Positions 8,877 through 18,056 are shown, numbered from the stretch's first letter. The stretch is DNA of 64,000 nt from Clostridium_AW sp040797845 (GCA_040797845.1 JBFNFA010000001.1:186001-250000); one strand, 5' to 3'. The notes: generated from the letters alone by a model not told the origin. Translations and numbers: made by a program.

Positions 8877-9275
8877 ATGAGTTATAGAATTATAAATGGA
8901 AAAATGCAGTATATTCAAGAGCTGCAACCATATTCTATCTCAAATAATGTAAAAAAAGTTAATAGTCACAATGGAGCTGTTAACTTTAATGAGATTCTAC
9001 AAAATGAGATTAATAAAGAACCAGACTTTGTCATATCCAATCACGCTAAACAAAGATTATTAGAAAGAAACATTGAGTTTAATCAAAATGATCTAAATAA
9101 AATAAGAGAAGGTATAGATAAGGCAGAAGAAAAGGGATGTAGTGAAGGCGTAATCTTATATAAAGACGTTGCCCTTGTAGCTAGTATAAAGAATAGAACA
9201 GTGATAACAGCAATGAATAAAGATGAGAGTCAAGGGAATATATTCACAAATATCGATAGTTTAGTAATATTATAG
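8877..9275 (+). CDS. Flagellar operon protein of the TIGR02530 type
   Basis: A 132-aa protein with FVISNHAKQRLLERNIEFNQ in the middle and a C-terminal part reading VALVASIKNRTVITAMNKDE. It matches in position and sequence style the small family annotated in Gram-positive flagellar operons as flagellar operon protein TIGR02530, which lies between flgD and flgE. Its exact role is not established to my knowledge. A part in hook assembly is inferred from context. No signal peptide or membrane segment is visible. Confidence 0.8.
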   Translation: MSYRIINGKMQYIQELQPYSISNNVKKVNSHNGAVNFNEILQNEINKEPDFVISNHAKQRLLERNIEFNQNDLNKIREGIDKAEEKGCSEGVILYKDVALVASIKNRTVITAMNKDESQGNIFTNIDSLVIL

Positions 9276-9323
9276 AGGCTGGACCTTCGGGAGGCCTAAT
9301 CCTGTTGAATGATTGATGCAGGA
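9276..9323 (+). other. Two small hairpins in the flgE leader, one with a cUUCGg loop
   Basis: Between the TIGR02530-like gene and flgE, AGGC (9276-9279) can pair with GCCT (9294-9297) around an inner CC-TTCG-GG tetraloop (9284-9291). A second stem TCCTG/CAGGA lies at 9300-9304/9319-9323. There is no T-run, so it is not a terminator. It may be an mRNA-stabilising or processing element. It is clearly more G/C-rich than its surroundings. Confidence 0.4.
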
Positions 9324-9356
9324 CAAGATAAAATTAATTTTGGAGGTTGGAAAACT

Positions 9357-10355
9357 ATGTTAAGATCAATGTATTCAGGTATAAGTGGATTAAAAGCTAA
9401 TCAAGTAAAACTAGATGTAATTGGTAACAATATTGCCAACGTAAATACCACTGCATTTAAGACACAAAGAGTTAGGTTTCAAGATATGTTAAGTCAAAAC
9501 TTAAGAGAAGCTACAGGACCAGGTGCTAATACAGGGGGAACAAATCCAAGCCAAGTTGGATTAGGTACTCAAGTTGCAGGAATTGATACTATAGTAGAAC
9601 AAGGTAATATGCAATCAACTGGCAGTGGACTAGATTTTGCTATAGATGGAGATGGATATTTTGTTGTTTCAACTGGAAGAACAGGAGAGGACGCAGGAAT
9701 AGATTTAACGGAAGATGGAACCATAGATACTGAAAATCAAGATGGTGGAAATTTTGAAGTATCCTATACAAGAGACGGCTCATTTACCCTAGATGAATTT
9801 GGACAATTAGTAACCTCTGATGGATATAGAGTTATGGGATATGGAATTGAAGGAAGTGCAATTACATATGACGACAAGGGTAAACCAGTAATAGCAGAAG
9901 CAGTTGATGTTAATGGAGATGGGGATGTTGTTGCTAATAATAAATTAGTTCCACTAGCTATTCCTGACGAAGTAGCAGGACAAAGGGTTAAGAGCTTCTC
10001 TGTAGATAAGAATGGATTGATAAAAGTTGTCTTAAGTGACAACACCGTAAGAGCAATTGGCCAAATTGGAACAGCTACCTTTAAAAACCCAGCTGGTTTA
10101 ACAAAGGAGGGCAAGAACTTGAATTCAGCCTCAGCAAACTCAGGACAAGCTGTCTTTAGAAGTGGTGTAGGAGCTGAAAATAGTAATGAGCAAGGTTATG
10201 GAAGCATTAATCAATCAATGCTGGAAATGTCCAGAGTAGATTTAGCTGAACAGTTTACAGAGATGATTGTTGCAAGTAGAGCTTTCCAAGCTAATGGTAA
10301 AGTTATTACTACAGGAGATGAAATACTCCAAGAACTAGTAAACTTGAAAAGATAA
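9357..10355 (+). CDS. flgE: Flagellar hook protein FlgE
   Basis: Structural subunit of the hook (332 aa here). The N-terminus MLRSMYSGISGLKANQVKLD followed by GNNIANVNTTAFKTQR, and the C-terminal EMIVASRAFQANGKVITTGDEILQELVNLKR, are the paired axial helices. The middle region has the FAIDGDGYFVV and YTRDGSFTLDEFGQLV hook motifs. An upstream in-frame extension to 9309 is rejected because ATG 9357 has TGGAGGTTGG just ahead and gives the canonical N-terminus. Confidence 0.95.
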   Translation: MLRSMYSGISGLKANQVKLDVIGNNIANVNTTAFKTQRVRFQDMLSQNLREATGPGANTGGTNPSQVGLGTQVAGIDTIVEQGNMQSTGSGLDFAIDGDGYFVVSTGRTGEDAGIDLTEDGTIDTENQDGGNFEVSYTRDGSFTLDEFGQLVTSDGYRVMGYGIEGSAITYDDKGKPVIAEAVDVNGDGDVVANNKLVPLAIPDEVAGQRVKSFSVDKNGLIKVVLSDNTVRAIGQIGTATFKNPAGLTKEGKNLNSASANSGQAVFRSGVGAENSNEQGYGSINQSMLEMSRVDLAEQFTEMIVASRAFQANGKVITTGDEILQELVNLKR

Positions 10356-10374
10356 TTTTAGTTAGTTGATAATT

Positions 10375-10412
10375 GAGAGTTAAGGGTTGAGAGTCTAGAA
10401 CTCTTAACTCTC
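10375..10412. repeat. Inverted repeat between flgE and flbD
   Basis: GAGAGTTAAGGGTT (10375-10388) pairs with 10399-10412 over 14 bp with one G-T wobble, and TTGAGAGT is also repeated directly (10373-10380, 10387-10394). No T-run follows, so it is unlikely to terminate transcription. It may be an mRNA-stability element or a dispersed repeat. A similar AGAGTTAAGA occurs at about 35660. Confidence 0.6.
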
Positions 10413-10435
10413 CCTTAAAAAAAGGGGGTGGGTTT

Positions 10436-10645
10436 ATGATTGAGGTAACAGGACTTGATAATAAAAAAATTATATTAAATGCAGATCATATAGAAAAAAT
10501 GGAAAGTGTACCGGAGAGTGTTATTACTCTCACTAATGGGAGAAAATATTTGGTTAAAGAATCTATTGAAATTATTGTGGAAAAAGTTATTTTATATAAA
10601 AGAAATATATTTACAGTGAATATACAGGAGGCATCTAGAAGATGA
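10436..10645 (+). CDS. flbD: Flagellar protein FlbD/SwrD
   Basis: A 69-aa protein starting MIEVTGLDNKKIILNADHIE and continuing through LTNGRKYLVKESIEEI-like sequence, the compact FlbD (SwrD) fold. In B. subtilis SwrD raises stator power for swarming. Here it lies directly before the stator genes and overlaps motA by four bases (ATGA), consistent with a stator-linked role. The ribosome site is AAAGGGGGTG. Confidence 0.92.
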   Translation: MIEVTGLDNKKIILNADHIEKMESVPESVITLTNGRKYLVKESIEIIVEKVILYKRNIFTVNIQEASRR

Positions 10646-11469
10646 AAAAGAGGGACGCATTGACAGGCATAGGTATAATAGTTGGATCTTTTACCATGTT
10701 ATGGGCTATGAGTATGAAATCTCTTACAGAATACGATTTTGGACAGCTAAAGCTATTCTTTGACGTAGCTTCCATATTAATTACTATTGGTGGATCCCTT
10801 TGTGCCATGCTTATAACATATCCTTTAAATTATTTTAAAAAATTGATGACGGTAGTTGTTCAATCATTTAAAGAAAGTGAAAAATCAAGTTTAGATATAA
10901 TAGGACAATTTACTGAATTATCTAGAAAAGCTAGAAGAGAAGGATTATTGTCATTAGAAGATGAAATAAATCAAATAAATGATGGGTTTTTAAAAAAAGG
11001 TTTACAAATGGTTGTTGACGGAATCGAGCCAGATACTATTAAAGATATCCTTGAACTAGAAATATCTGAAATGGAAAGAAGACATAAGATAGGAGCAGAC
11101 ATGTTAAGAACTTGGGGAGCATATGCTCCAGCCTTTGGTATGTCAGGTACATTAATAGGGCTTATTCAAATGCTTGCTAACTTAACAGATTCAAGTCAGA
11201 TAGCCAGTGGTATGGCTAAAGCCTTAGTTACAACTTTTTATGGTTCATTGATGGCCTACTTATTTTTTAATCCAATGGCAGCCAATTTAGCATTAAAGAG
11301 CGACGAAGAAGCAGCTATTAGAGAGATGATGTTAGAAGGAATATTATCAATTCAATCAGGGGTTAATCCAAGAATTGTTGAAGAAAAATTGATTTCTTAT
11401 TTATCACCTGAAGAAAGAACAAACTATGCTGTTACTGTATCTAAAGAAGGGGTGGCAGAAAATGGCTAG
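10642..11469 (+). CDS. motA: Flagellar motor stator protein MotA
   Basis: Stator subunit with four membrane helices, 275 aa. The N-terminal GIGIIVGSFTMLWAMSM and the segment FFDVASILITIGGSLCAMLI are helices 1-2. The cytoplasmic loop contains RKARREGLLSLEDEI, which carries the conserved charged residues that contact FliG. The C-terminal AYAPAFGMSGTLIGLI and the segment ALVTTFYGSLMAYLFFNP are helices 3-4. It overlaps flbD by 4 bases and motB by 8. Confidence 0.96.
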   Translation: MKKRDALTGIGIIVGSFTMLWAMSMKSLTEYDFGQLKLFFDVASILITIGGSLCAMLITYPLNYFKKLMTVVVQSFKESEKSSLDIIGQFTELSRKARREGLLSLEDEINQINDGFLKKGLQMVVDGIEPDTIKDILELEISEMERRHKIGADMLRTWGAYAPAFGMSGTLIGLIQMLANLTDSSQIASGMAKALVTTFYGSLMAYLFFNPMAANLALKSDEEAAIREMMLEGILSIQSGVNPRIVEEKLISYLSPEERTNYAVTVSKEGVAENG

Positions 11470-12202
11470 AAGAAAGAGGAATAACGGAGACAGCGGAGGT
11501 GGAGGTAATGAATGGATGGCTACCTACGCAGATACAGTTACCCTACTACTAACCTTCTTTGTATTGCTTTATTCTTTCTCTAGTGTTGATGCTGAAAAGT
11601 TTCAACAAATTGCATCTGCATTTCAAAGTGTTTTATCTGGAAATTCAGGGCAAACCATATTTGACTTTAATATGAAGAATGGGGATGTTCCCCTTGTAGG
11701 AGAAACTATTGATACTGGTTCAGCAACAGGGGGAAGAGATAACGAACTCTATGATAAAGTAAGAGATTATGCTCAAAAAAATGATTTGCAAGGATCTGTA
11801 ACAATAAAAAATGATTCTAGTGGTGTAATAATTGAATTAAAAGATAGTGTTTTATTTGAGACAGGAAGAGCTGAAATAAAAGAAGATAGTATACAAATAC
11901 TAGAAAAGCTTAATAAGTTAATTGCAAGTTTTCCTAATTCGGTTATAGTTGAAGGTCATACGGATAATATACCAATAAAAAATTACAAGTATGATTCTAA
12001 CTGGGAGCTTTCTACAGCAAGAGCTGTTAATGTCTTAAGATATTTTGTTGAAGTTAAAAAGCAAGATCCTAATAGATTTACAGCTGCAGGATATGGAGAG
12101 TATAAGCCTATATCTCCTAATGACACCGAGGAACATAGAGCTAAAAATAGAAGAGTTAATATAGTAATAGTTTCTTTAGAAAGGAAGCCTGATGGTAAAT
12201 GA
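11462..12202 (+). CDS. motB: Flagellar motor stator protein MotB
   Basis: Stator subunit that anchors to peptidoglycan. The single membrane helix carries the ion-binding aspartate at residue 24 in TYADTVTLLLTFFVLLYSF. The C-terminal OmpA-like domain contains VIVEGHTDNIPI and NWELSTARAVNVLRYF, the peptidoglycan-binding motifs. With the start at ATG 11462 (AAGGGGTGG ahead) it is 246 aa. The upstream in-frame frame to 11426 lies inside motA and is rejected. The YAD context fits a proton-type stator, though coupling ion cannot be settled from this alone. Confidence 0.96.
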   Translation: MARRKRNNGDSGGGGNEWMATYADTVTLLLTFFVLLYSFSSVDAEKFQQIASAFQSVLSGNSGQTIFDFNMKNGDVPLVGETIDTGSATGGRDNELYDKVRDYAQKNDLQGSVTIKNDSSGVIIELKDSVLFETGRAEIKEDSIQILEKLNKLIASFPNSVIVEGHTDNIPIKNYKYDSNWELSTARAVNVLRYFVEVKKQDPNRFTAAGYGEYKPISPNDTEEHRAKNRRVNIVIVSLERKPDGK

Positions 12203-12708
12203 GCGAAAAGAGTTTAGAAACAACTAATAATAATAAGATAAGAATAATTTTAATTGTTTTATGTCTAATTGTAATAATAGGAGGAGGAGCTTTTGGTACC
12301 TATATGTTTTTATCAAGCAAAAATGCCAAAGGAAATTCTCAAATGGCTCAAAATCCTAATATTAATGTTAATATGAATAACAATAATAATTTTTATAAAC
12401 CGGCGGTTTCAAAGTATACATATGATCTAGGAGAATTCTTATTAAATCTTTCAGATACCGATAGTAAGAGATTTTTAAAAGCTAAAATTCACTTAGGATT
12501 TAATAATAAGAAAATGTTAAAAGAAATAGAAAAGAAAAAGCCAGTTATATTAGATTCCATAAATACTGTTTTAAGAGCAAAAAAGCATGATGACTTTTCA
12601 ACCAAAGGAACAGAAGAGATTAAAGTTGAATTATTAAACAAAATTAATCCTATGTTTGAAAATGGATTATGTGATAATGTGTATTTTACAGAAATATTAG
12701 TTCAATAA
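12199..12708 (+). CDS. fliL: Flagellar basal-body-associated protein FliL
   Basis: Single-pass membrane protein (helix about 15-35) that rings the stator. At 169 aa it has a short Asn-rich linker (about 50-67) and a C-terminal stomatin-like domain beginning YDLGEFLLNLSDTDSKRFLK, the FliL signature. It overlaps motB by four bases (ATGA), so it is translationally coupled to the stator genes. Confidence 0.93.
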   Translation: MSEKSLETTNNNKIRIILIVLCLIVIIGGGAFGTYMFLSSKNAKGNSQMAQNPNINVNMNNNNNFYKPAVSKYTYDLGEFLLNLSDTDSKRFLKAKIHLGFNNKKMLKEIEKKKPVILDSINTVLRAKKHDDFSTKGTEEIKVELLNKINPMFENGLCDNVYFTEILVQ

Positions 12709-12737
12709 TAAGTAATTTATAGCAAGGAAGTATAAAT

Positions 12738-13076
12738 ATGAATGGAGATTATCAATTTATAGTTACTTTATTAAAAATATTAATATTCTTGCCTTTTATA
12801 CTACTGCTAATATATACTTCATTAAAAATGGGTGGAGATAAGCTACAAAACATCCAAAACGGTAGGTATATGAAAATACTTGATCGGTTACCTTTATCAA
12901 AGGATAATGCAATACTTGCAGTGAAAATTGGAGATAAAGGCTACATCGTATCCTCATCTAATGGTAAAGTAGAAATACTTTTTCCACTTGAAGAGGATGA
13001 ACTGAAAAAATTGGAGTCTTCCAAGGTAGATATAAATGTTTTGCAAAAATTAAGAAAAAAGGAAGAAAAGCTATGA
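12738..13076 (+). CDS. fliO: Flagellar export component FliO/FliZ
   Basis: A 112-aa protein with one N-terminal membrane helix (about 10-28, LLKILIFLPFILLLIYTSL) and a small cytoplasmic domain with RYMKILDRLPLSKDNAILAV and IGDKGYIVSS, the usual FliO pattern. FliO chaperones assembly of the FliP pore. It overlaps fliP by four bases. In B. subtilis fliM, fliY and cheY lie between fliL and this gene. Here they are absent. Confidence 0.9.
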   Translation: MNGDYQFIVTLLKILIFLPFILLLIYTSLKMGGDKLQNIQNGRYMKILDRLPLSKDNAILAVKIGDKGYIVSSSNGKVEILFPLEEDELKKLESSKVDINVLQKLRKKEEKL

Positions 13077-13849
13077 AACATAAGAAAAAAATTTTATTAT
13101 ACATTGTTGGGGTCACAACTTTTTTCATATTAGTAACTATGTCTACTAAGGCATTTGCAGCTCCGGCGCAAATACCAGTACCGAAAATTAATATATCTGT
13201 AGATGGTGCTTCTTCACCTCAAAATTATGTGGATAATATAAAACTTTTAATCCTCCTTACAATATTAACTTTGCTTCCATCCATTATTATTATGATGACT
13301 AGCTTTGTAAGAATTATTGTAACATTAGGATTTTTAAGAAATGCTATGGGAACGCAGCAATCGCCGCCCAATCAAGTAATTATTGGACTAGCTTTATTCC
13401 TTACTTTCTTTATAATGGCTCCAGTATATAATGAAATTAATTCAAAGGCAATAAAACCTTTTTTAGAAAATAAAATCAGCCAAGAGGTGGCTTTTGAAGA
13501 GGGAGCAAAACCTCTAAGAGAGTTTATGTTAAAACAAACTAGACAAAAAGATTTAAAATTGTTTTTAGATATTGGAAAAATTGGAGAAGAAGTTACAAAG
13601 GATAATGCTCCACTACATGTTGTAATTCCTGCATTTATAATTAGTGAATTAAAGACTGCTTTTCAAATAGGATTTTTACTGTATATACCATTTTTAATTG
13701 TAGATTTAGTTGTTGCAAGTGTACTTATGTCCATGGGTATGTTTATGCTACCACCAGTTATGGTTTCTCTACCTTTTAAAATCTTGTTGTTTGTTATGGT
13801 AGATGGATGGTATTTAGTAGTAAAATCTTTAATTTTAAGTTTTAAATGA
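13073..13849 (+). CDS. fliP: Flagellar type III export gate protein FliP
   Basis: Core of the export gate, 258 aa. It begins with a cleavable signal peptide (about 1-29, ending ..STKAFAAPA), as FliP often does. Conserved membrane blocks are LLTILTLLPSIIIMMTSFVR, the segment LGFLRNAMGTQQSPPNQVIIGLALFLTFFIM, and MGMFMLPPVMVSLPFKILLF near the C-terminus. Adjacent fliQ, fliR and flhA complete the gate. Confidence 0.96.
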   Translation: MKHKKKILLYIVGVTTFFILVTMSTKAFAAPAQIPVPKINISVDGASSPQNYVDNIKLLILLTILTLLPSIIIMMTSFVRIIVTLGFLRNAMGTQQSPPNQVIIGLALFLTFFIMAPVYNEINSKAIKPFLENKISQEVAFEEGAKPLREFMLKQTRQKDLKLFLDIGKIGEEVTKDNAPLHVVIPAFIISELKTAFQIGFLLYIPFLIVDLVVASVLMSMGMFMLPPVMVSLPFKILLFVMVDGWYLVVKSLILSFK

Positions 13850-13858
13850 GGTGGTTAA

Positions 13859-14128
13859 ATGAGTGAAAATTTAGTACTAGGAGTAATGAAGGATGCTATA
13901 ACCACTGGATTAATGATTTCAGCTCCAATCCTTATAACATCTATTGTTGTAGGATTGATAATTAGTATATTTCAAGCTACCACTCAAATTCAGGAGCAAA
14001 CATTGACCTTCGTACCTAAACTGATCACCATAGCTTTGGTGGGATTGCTGACTGGTAGCTGGATGTTGCATCAATTAGTTAGTTTTACTGAAAGGATATT
14101 TGAGATAATATCCAATATAGTTCATTAA
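13859..14128 (+). CDS. fliQ: Flagellar export gate protein FliQ
   Basis: 89 aa with two membrane hairpin helices, APILITSIVVGLIISIFQAT and ITIALVGLLTGSWMLHQL, separated by the conserved TQIQEQTLTFVPK. This is the standard FliQ architecture. It sits nine bases after fliP with GAGGTGG as ribosome site. Confidence 0.96.
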   Translation: MSENLVLGVMKDAITTGLMISAPILITSIVVGLIISIFQATTQIQEQTLTFVPKLITIALVGLLTGSWMLHQLVSFTERIFEIISNIVH

Positions 14129-14148
14129 ATTAGTAAGTAGGTGTTATT

Positions 14149-15972
14149 TTGATTAATATAGCATTCTATACAGCATTAATAATGGTCTTTTTAAGATTTA
14201 TAACTTTTTTTACTATAACACCTGTATTTTTCCCTAAAGGCACTCCAGCTATGGTGAAAATAGGTTTTGTATTAATTTTATCCTTTATAATACTACCGGG
14301 AATAGATTATACGTCGGTAAATAATATAAATAATATGTTTGCTTTTATAGCTAGTGGAATAAACGAAATAATTACAGGTTTAACATTTGGGTACATAACA
14401 GAGCTATGCTTTATGTCTGTAAGGATGGCAGGAAACTTTATAGACGTGCAAGTAGGTTTTTCAATGATGTCAATGCTTGACCCAAATACAAACAGCAATT
14501 CAACTTTGCTGGAGAGGTTGCTTTATTGGTGTAGTTTAGTAATGTTTTTCATTTTAGATGTACACCATGTATTAATATATCAATTAATAGGAAGCTATAA
14601 ATCAGTTGCTTTAGGGAAGTCTTTACTTTCAGATTCTTTATCAGGTTTAATAACAAAAATATTTATAGATTTTTTTAGCTTAAGTTTGAAAATAGCAATA
14701 CCAATAGTATTGATAATTATAATAACAGAATTAACCTTAGGACTCATGGCAAGGACTGTACCACAGTTAAACATAATGATACTAGGGCTTCCGGTAAAAA
14801 TATTAGTTGGATTAATCACATTTACTTTTGCATTACCTATTTTTATTGCTTTAATGAAAAGTAGTTTTATAAAAATACCGGAATTGTTTGAATCTATTTT
14901 TAAAACCATCCCCTTTATTTTTATTTTCGCATCAGATGATAAAACTGAGGAGGCTACCCCACATAAATTAAGTGAAGCTAAGAAAAAAGGACAGGTAGCT
15001 AAGAGTAAGGATGTAAACTTAGCGTTAACTCTTTTGATATCTACTTTAGTCCTATCTTTTGCAGGAGAATATGTGGTGGGGAATTTAAAAGGAGTCATGA
15101 CTACTTTTTTAAATGACTTTTTAAATATGGAATTAAATTACCAGACATTAGGTAATATATTGATAATAATATTAGGTAAATTAGCCACAACCATTCTTCC
15201 TATTGTAGTACCTATAATGATAATGGGGATCTTTGCGAATTTCATTCAAACAGGATTTATATTTACTAAAGAACCTTTAAAGCCAGATATAAAAAAGTTA
15301 AATCCCATTAATGGCTTTAAGAAAATGTTTTCAATGAGATCTGTGGTAGAATTGATTAAAGCCGTTTTAGTGGTAACTATAGTTGGATTTGTAGGATATA
15401 AATTTATTAAAAGTAATTATATATATATAGTAAATTTATATAATTTAAGATACCCCATATTGATAGAGGCCTTCGGTGATTTAGCTCTTAAGATATTTTT
15501 CAAAATAACTCTTGTTATGTTAGCCATAGCCGTAACAGATTTTATATTTCAAAAATTCCAATTTAAAAAAGAAATGAAGATGACTAAGCAAGAGATAAAA
15601 GAAGAGTTCAAGCAAATGGAAGGGGATCCTCAAATAAAAGGAAAGATAAGACAAAAACAAAGAGAAATGGCTATGAGAAGAATGATGCAGGCTGTTCCAG
15701 ATGCAACGGTGGTAATAACTAACCCAACTCATATTTCAGTTGCAATAAAATATAAAGAAGGAGAAAATAAAGCACCAGTAGTAGTGGCAAAAGGAACAGA
15801 TTTTGTAGCCTTAAAGATAAAAGAAAAAGCTAAGGAAAGTAATGTTCCTATAATTGAAAATAAACCATTAGCTAGGCTTATATATAATGAAGTGGAATTG
15901 GATACTGAAATACCCGTAGAAATGTATCAAGCGGTAGCTGAAATTTTAGCAATAGTTATGAAGATGAAATAG
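14149..15972 (+). CDS. fliR/flhB: Fused flagellar export protein FliR-FlhB
   Basis: A single 607-aa frame encodes both the FliR gate subunit (about 1-258; MVRFFTFFTITPVFFPKGTP-like start, many membrane helices) and FlhB (about 262-607). The FlhB part begins with the canonical EEATPHKLSEAKKKGQVAKS, has four membrane helices, and contains the self-cleaving NPTH motif in VVITNPTHISVAIKY followed by the substrate-switch domain. Start TTG 14149 has AGGTG six bases ahead. The fusion is known in several clostridia. Here no stop or frameshift separates the two halves. Confidence 0.95.
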   Translation: MINIAFYTALIMVFLRFITFFTITPVFFPKGTPAMVKIGFVLILSFIILPGIDYTSVNNINNMFAFIASGINEIITGLTFGYITELCFMSVRMAGNFIDVQVGFSMMSMLDPNTNSNSTLLERLLYWCSLVMFFILDVHHVLIYQLIGSYKSVALGKSLLSDSLSGLITKIFIDFFSLSLKIAIPIVLIIIITELTLGLMARTVPQLNIMILGLPVKILVGLITFTFALPIFIALMKSSFIKIPELFESIFKTIPFIFIFASDDKTEEATPHKLSEAKKKGQVAKSKDVNLALTLLISTLVLSFAGEYVVGNLKGVMTTFLNDFLNMELNYQTLGNILIIILGKLATTILPIVVPIMIMGIFANFIQTGFIFTKEPLKPDIKKLNPINGFKKMFSMRSVVELIKAVLVVTIVGFVGYKFIKSNYIYIVNLYNLRYPILIEAFGDLALKIFFKITLVMLAIAVTDFIFQKFQFKKEMKMTKQEIKEEFKQMEGDPQIKGKIRQKQREMAMRRMMQAVPDATVVITNPTHISVAIKYKEGENKAPVVVAKGTDFVALKIKEKAKESNVPIIENKPLARLIYNEVELDTEIPVEMYQAVAEILAIVMKMK

Positions 15973-15988
15973 TTAAGGCGGTGTTCTC

Positions 15989-18055
15989 TTGGAAAATTTA
16001 AGAAAAAGAGTAAACTTAAAAAATAATATAGATGTACTAGTAGCTTTTGGAGTAATTGCTATAGTTATGATGATGATTATACCGTTACCTACTAAAGTGC
16101 TAGATGTTTTGATTGCAGTTAATATTACTATTTCAGTAGTTATACTTCTTATCACTATGTTTACCACAGAAGTATTGCAATTTTCATCTTTTCCCACACT
16201 GTTGTTGGTTACAACTCTTTTTAGATTAGGATTAAATCTATCTTCTACAAGACTAATACTCGGGGAAGCAGATGGTGGAGAAATAATTGCTGCTTTTGGT
16301 AGCTTTGTAATTGGAGGTAACTATGTAGTTGGAATTATAATATTTTTAATTATAATTATTGTTCAATTTATGGTAATTACAAGCGGTGCGTCAAGAGTTG
16401 CAGAAGTTTCTGCTAGATTTACATTAGATGCAATGCCTGGTAAGCAAATGAGTATTGATGCTGACTTAAACTCAGGTCTTATAGATGAAAATGGAGCTAG
16501 AGATAGAAGAAAAAAATTACAGCAGGAAGCAGACTTTTATGGGGCCATGGATGGAGCTTCGAAGTTTGTAAAAGGTGATGCTGTAGCAGGGTTAATTATA
16601 ACTGCGATAAATATTGCTGGTGGTATAATAATCGGTAGTTTAATGATGGGAATGACAGCTGGTGAGGCAGCAAAGAAATTCACCATGCTTACCATTGGAG
16701 ACGGGCTAGTTTCTCAAATTCCTGCACTTTTAATATCTACAGCCTCAGGTATTTTAGTTACTCGCTCAGGAAGTGATGAGAATTTTGGTAATATAATTGG
16801 TAGACAGTTAACTGCATTTCCAAAGGTAGTAGCTATGGCCTCAGCAGTATTATTCTGTTTATTTTTAATACCAGGGCTTCCTAAGATTCCATTTTTTATA
16901 CTATCATTAACCAGTGGAGTTGGATCATATTTTCTATATAAGGATGAAAATGAAAAAATTATTGAGCAAATGGAGCAGGAGCAAATAGAAATAACAGAAA
17001 TAGAGAGCAAAGAACCAGAAAATGTAATGAGTTTAATAAATGTAGAAACTATGGATATAGAAATAGGATATGGGTTGATTCCCCTTGCTGATGAAGGTTC
17101 AGGAGGAGACTTATTACAGAGAATTACTTCTGTAAGAAGACAGTGTGCAATTGAAATGGGCATAATCGTACAACCTATAAGAATTAGAGATAATCTTCAA
17201 CTAAGAACTAATGAGTATGTTATAAAGATAAGAGGGACAATCGTAGCTAAGGGAGAACTTATGCCAAACATGTTACTATGCATGGATCCAACAAATGGCG
17301 AATATGGTATAGAGGGGATTAAAGCTATAGAACCTGCTTTTGGACTCCCAGCTATTTGGATAAATCAAGATAGTAGAGAGGATGCAGAAATAAAGGGACT
17401 AACAGTTGTAGATCCTACTACGGTTATGGTTACTCACTTAACTGAAACAATAAAGAATAACTCTTATCAGCTTCTTGGAAGACAGGAAGTTAAGATGGTG
17501 ATTGATTCAGTGAAGGAAAAATACAATGCTGTAGTAGAAGAGTTAATACCAGATTTAATGACAATTGGAGAGATACAAAAAGTTCTTCAAAATCTCTTAA
17601 AGGAGAGAGTTTCAATTAAAGACATGGTAACAATCTTAGAGTCTTTAGCTGACAATTCTAGAACCACTAAAGATATAGAAATTCTTACTGAATATGTAAG
17701 ATTTGCATTAGGAAGAAGTATATGCAACCCATTAATTGATGAACAAGGTGCAGTAAATGTTGTTACTCTTTCACCTAATATTGAAGAACTCATAGGGGAA
17801 AATATACAAAGATCTATACAAGGTTCTTTCCCAGCTATTGATCCAGATACTACAGGAAAAATTTTAAACTCTTTAAAAGAAACAATAGAAAGTACATTCT
17901 TCTATGAGAATCAGCCAGTAGTCCTGGTTTCACCTAAGATAAGACCGGCATTTAGAAGGCTTACAGAAATGATTTTCCCAAATTTAAATGTACTTTCCAT
18001 AAATGAAATACCAAATGATATAGAAATTAAAACTGAAGGAGTTGTGACAATATAA
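15989..18055 (+). CDS. flhA: Flagellar export gate protein FlhA
   Basis: Largest export-gate component, 688 aa. The N-terminal half has about eight membrane helices with the FHIPEP-family blocks TEVLQFSSFPTLLLVTTLFR and RVAEVSARFTLDAMPGKQMS. The C-terminal half (about 340-688) is the cytoplasmic platform that docks export chaperones. It starts at TTG 15989 with AAGGCGGTG ahead. flhF follows after one base. Confidence 0.96.
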   Translation: MENLRKRVNLKNNIDVLVAFGVIAIVMMMIIPLPTKVLDVLIAVNITISVVILLITMFTTEVLQFSSFPTLLLVTTLFRLGLNLSSTRLILGEADGGEIIAAFGSFVIGGNYVVGIIIFLIIIIVQFMVITSGASRVAEVSARFTLDAMPGKQMSIDADLNSGLIDENGARDRRKKLQQEADFYGAMDGASKFVKGDAVAGLIITAINIAGGIIIGSLMMGMTAGEAAKKFTMLTIGDGLVSQIPALLISTASGILVTRSGSDENFGNIIGRQLTAFPKVVAMASAVLFCLFLIPGLPKIPFFILSLTSGVGSYFLYKDENEKIIEQMEQEQIEITEIESKEPENVMSLINVETMDIEIGYGLIPLADEGSGGDLLQRITSVRRQCAIEMGIIVQPIRIRDNLQLRTNEYVIKIRGTIVAKGELMPNMLLCMDPTNGEYGIEGIKAIEPAFGLPAIWINQDSREDAEIKGLTVVDPTTVMVTHLTETIKNNSYQLLGRQEVKMVIDSVKEKYNAVVEELIPDLMTIGEIQKVLQNLLKERVSIKDMVTILESLADNSRTTKDIEILTEYVRFALGRSICNPLIDEQGAVNVVTLSPNIEELIGENIQRSIQGSFPAIDPDTTGKILNSLKETIESTFFYENQPVVLVSPKIRPAFRRLTEMIFPNLNVLSINEIPNDIEIKTEGVVTI

Positions 18056-18056
18056 A

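Noticed and set aside
14595..15098. 167-residue minus-strand frame across the FliR-FlhB junction
   Set aside because: Antisense shadow of the fused gene; it does not indicate that the fusion is an artefact.
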